Assembly (NCBI GenBank): GCA_046758465.1
Contig: JBHIAG010000105.1
Span: forward strand, 1 to 6,138
DNA: 6,138 bases
Reading direction: 5' to 3'
Origin: JBHIAG01 sp046758465
GTDB taxonomy: Bacteria > Acidobacteriota > Terriglobia > Acidiferrales > 2-02-FULL-67-57
The notes beneath the pieces were generated by a model. It saw nothing but the letters and a program-made list of their open reading frames with translations. It ran no database searches and was not told the DNA's origin. The translations under genes and the position numbers were made by a program. Below, in pieces: positions 4,348 through 6,138 of this stretch. Every line of letters starts with the position of its first letter. Positions within the stretch are counted from its first letter, which is position 1.

Positions 4348-6138
4348 ATGCTGGCACGGAATCCGCGTCTTGTGGTGTTGGGGCTCATCGTTTCGCTTGT
4401 GCTCTGCGTCGGTGCAGTGGCCGAGCAGGCAGCGTTCACTCTTGAGCAGATAATGAGCGCGCCCTTTCCCTCCGGCCTGACTGCCGCTGCTTCCGGCGGC
4501 AAGGTAACCTGGGTGGCGAACGCGCAGGGGGTTCGCAACATCTGGGTGGCGGAAGCGCCTGACTACCAGGGGCGCCCGGTGACTTCCTACACCGAGGACG
4601 ATGGCCAGGCAATCTCCTCTCTCGCGTGGACCCCGGATGCCAGCGCCATCGTCTACGTCCGCGGCGGCAACACCAACCGGCAGGGCGAATACCCCAACCC
4701 GTTGAGCGACCCGGAGGGAGTCGAACAGGCCATTTGGGTGGTGCCGGCGGGCGGCGGGGAACCGCGGCGTCTCGGCAAAGGCAGCTCACCGAGCGTCTCT
4801 CCGCAAGGCGACCGCGTCGCGTTCATCTTCAAGAGGCAAGTTTGGTGGGCGCCGCTGGAGGGGAGCGAGAAGGCCGAGCAGTTGATCCACGCGCGGGGAC
4901 GGTGCAGCTCACTGCGCTGGTCTCCGGATGGCGCTCAGCTCGCCTTCGTGAGCAATCGCAGAGACCACAGCTACATTGGCGTCTACGACTTGGGGGCCAA
5001 GACCGTTCGCTACCTCGATTCCGGCGTTGACCGCGATCGCAGCCCGGTCTGGTCGCCCGACGGCAAACAGATTGCCTTCATCCGTATCCCGGCGTCTCGC
5101 GAGCTGTTTATCTTCGGACCGCACCGCCGCGGCGAGCCCTGGTCGATTCGCGTTGCCGACCTCGCCAGCGGCCGTGGCCGTCAGGTGTGGAGAGCCGAAG
5201 AGGGGCAGGGCAGCGTCTTCCACACTGTGGTCGCCAGCAATCAATTGTTCTGGGGCGCGGGCGACCGGTTGGTATTTCCCTGGGAGCGCGACGGCTGGAC
5301 GCACCTCTATGCTGTCTCCGTAGAAGGCGGGCAAGCCACGTTGCTTACTCCGGGGGAATTTGAGGTCGAATACGTCTCCCTCAGTTCGGATCGAACGAAG
5401 CTGCTTTTCAATTCCAACCAGGATGACAGCAACCGGCGGCACATTTGGAGTGTGCCGGTGGCGGGCGGCCGGCCCACGGCGGTGACGAGCGGCACGGGAA
5501 TCGAATGGGCGCCGGTGATGACGAGTGACGGCAAGGCCGTGGCCTTCCTGCGTTCCGATGCCCGACGGCCAGCGCAGCCGGCTATCCAGGTGGGTTCAGC
5601 GGCGCCGCGCGAGCTCGCTCCCGGCAGCATCCCGGCTGACTTCCCCGAGAGCGCGCTGGTGGTGCCGGAGCCTGTGGTCTTCTCCGCCACCGACGGAATG
5701 ATGATCCATGCCCAGCTCTTCCTGCCGAAAAACATTCGGCCGGGTGAGCGTCGTGCCGCGGTGCTCTTCTTCCACGGCGGCTCCCGGCGGCAGATGCTGT
5801 TGGGGTGGCACTACATGGGCTACTACCATAACGCCTACGCGTTGAACCAGTATCTGGCGAGCCGGGGCTACGTGGTGCTGGCGGTGAACTTCCGCAGCGG
5901 CATCGGCTACGGGATGGAGTTTCGCGAGGCGCTGAACTACGGTGCGCATGGTGCCAGCGAGTTCAACGATGTCATGGGCGCCGGCCTCTACCTGCGCAAC
6001 CGCCCGGACGTTGACCCCAACCGCATCGGCCTCTGGGGCGGTTCCTACGGCGGCTACCTGACCGCGCTGGGGCTGGCGCGCGCTTCCGACCTGTTCGCCG
6101 CGGGCGTTGACCTCCACGGTGTGCACGACTGGAACGTC
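4348..6138 (+). CDS. Secreted S9-family serine peptidase (DPP/acylaminoacyl-peptidase type), 3' end cut by the window
   Basis: 597 residues are visible and the frame is still open at the window edge. Residues 1-25 are a signal peptide (MLARNPR, hydrophobic 8-24, cleavage at AVA-E); C20 lacks a proper lipobox, so a lipoprotein is unlikely. Residues 40-430 form a beta-propeller with PD40/TolB-like repeats, seen as WTPDA (94), SPQGDRVAF (151), WSPDGAQLAF (191) and WSPDGKQIAF (235). A WERDGWTHLY segment is typical of DPPIV-like propellers. From about 440 comes the alpha/beta-hydrolase domain: FFHGG with H476, then NFRSGIGYG (514-522), and the nucleophile elbow GGSYGGY with S566. The catalytic Asp and His should lie beyond the window, roughly 80-120 residues further on. 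Such enzymes cleave dipeptides or acylated residues from N-termini of peptides, often after proline; the exact specificity cannot be read here. It probably acts in the periplasm or outside the cell. Confidence 0.95.
   Translation, partial: MLARNPRLVVLGLIVSLVLCVGAVAEQAAFTLEQIMSAPFPSGLTAAASGGKVTWVANAQGVRNIWVAEAPDYQGRPVTSYTEDDGQAISSLAWTPDASAIVYVRGGNTNRQGEYPNPLSDPEGVEQAIWVVPAGGGEPRRLGKGSSPSVSPQGDRVAFIFKRQVWWAPLEGSEKAEQLIHARGRCSSLRWSPDGAQLAFVSNRRDHSYIGVYDLGAKTVRYLDSGVDRDRSPVWSPDGKQIAFIRIPASRELFIFGPHRRGEPWSIRVADLASGRGRQVWRAEEGQGSVFHTVVASNQLFWGAGDRLVFPWERDGWTHLYAVSVEGGQATLLTPGEFEVEYVSLSSDRTKLLFNSNQDDSNRRHIWSVPVAGGRPTAVTSGTGIEWAPVMTSDGKAVAFLRSDARRPAQPAIQVGSAAPRELAPGSIPADFPESALVVPEPVVFSATDGMMIHAQLFLPKNIRPGERRAAVLFFHGGSRRQMLLGWHYMGYYHNAYALNQYLASRGYVVLAVNFRSGIGYGMEFREALNYGAHGASEFNDVMGAGLYLRNRPDVDPNRIGLWGGSYGGYLTALGLARASDLFAAGVDLHGVHDWNV

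Noticed and set aside
4909..6126. Minus-strand open frames opposite the S9 peptidase gene (177, 142 and 176 codons)
   Set aside because: They are shadows of a gene with a clear propeller and catalytic domain on the plus strand.

Overview
The window looks like ordinary chromosome from a GC-rich, probably Gram-negative bacterium. The mix of genes fits an Acidobacteriota-type genome: an ACE-like M2 peptidase, a DUF2911 protein, a soluble HD-domain protein, and a secreted S9 peptidase with a PD40-type propeller. Palindromic repeats between genes add to this picture. The taxonomic guess is inference from gene content and style; there is no marker gene here. I see no rRNA, tRNA, CRISPR array, transposase, phage gene or known defence module.

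Layout. Positions 1-111 hold the likely last codons of a rightward gene (stop at 39-41) with a small hairpin right behind it. From 3124 down to 112, three genes run leftward and look like one transcription unit. They are a 160-residue single-pass membrane protein of unknown function, a 181-residue secreted DUF2911 protein, and a 617-residue secreted M2 peptidyl-dipeptidase with a complete active site. A perfect TATAAT overlaps the stop codon of the first gene and may give the DUF2911 and peptidase genes their own promoter. Positions 3125-3340 are a divergent intergenic region. Rightward from 3341 to 3904 lies a 187-residue HD-domain hydrolase whose stop codon sits inside the end of a 107-base palindromic element (3903-4009). 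Positions 4010-4347 hold no convincing gene but contain several inverted repeats, including a hairpin that resembles a widespread intergenic repeat and two copies of CCCCGTACGGGT. From 4348 to the window edge runs a secreted S9-family serine peptidase, cut off after its nucleophile motif.

How the genes fit together. Two of the five main genes encode exported peptidases with complementary specificities. The M2 enzyme trims dipeptides from C-termini, and the S9 enzyme probably removes dipeptides or acyl residues from N-termini or cleaves at proline. Together with the exported DUF2911 protein this suggests peptide scavenging in the periplasm or outside the cell, although the genes are in separate transcription units. 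The HD protein appears to be an unrelated cytoplasmic hydrolase. I did not find a clearly new multi-gene system. The points most worth a second look are the palindromic elements between 3903 and 4322, the uncharacterised membrane protein, and the promoter-like site inside the leftward unit.
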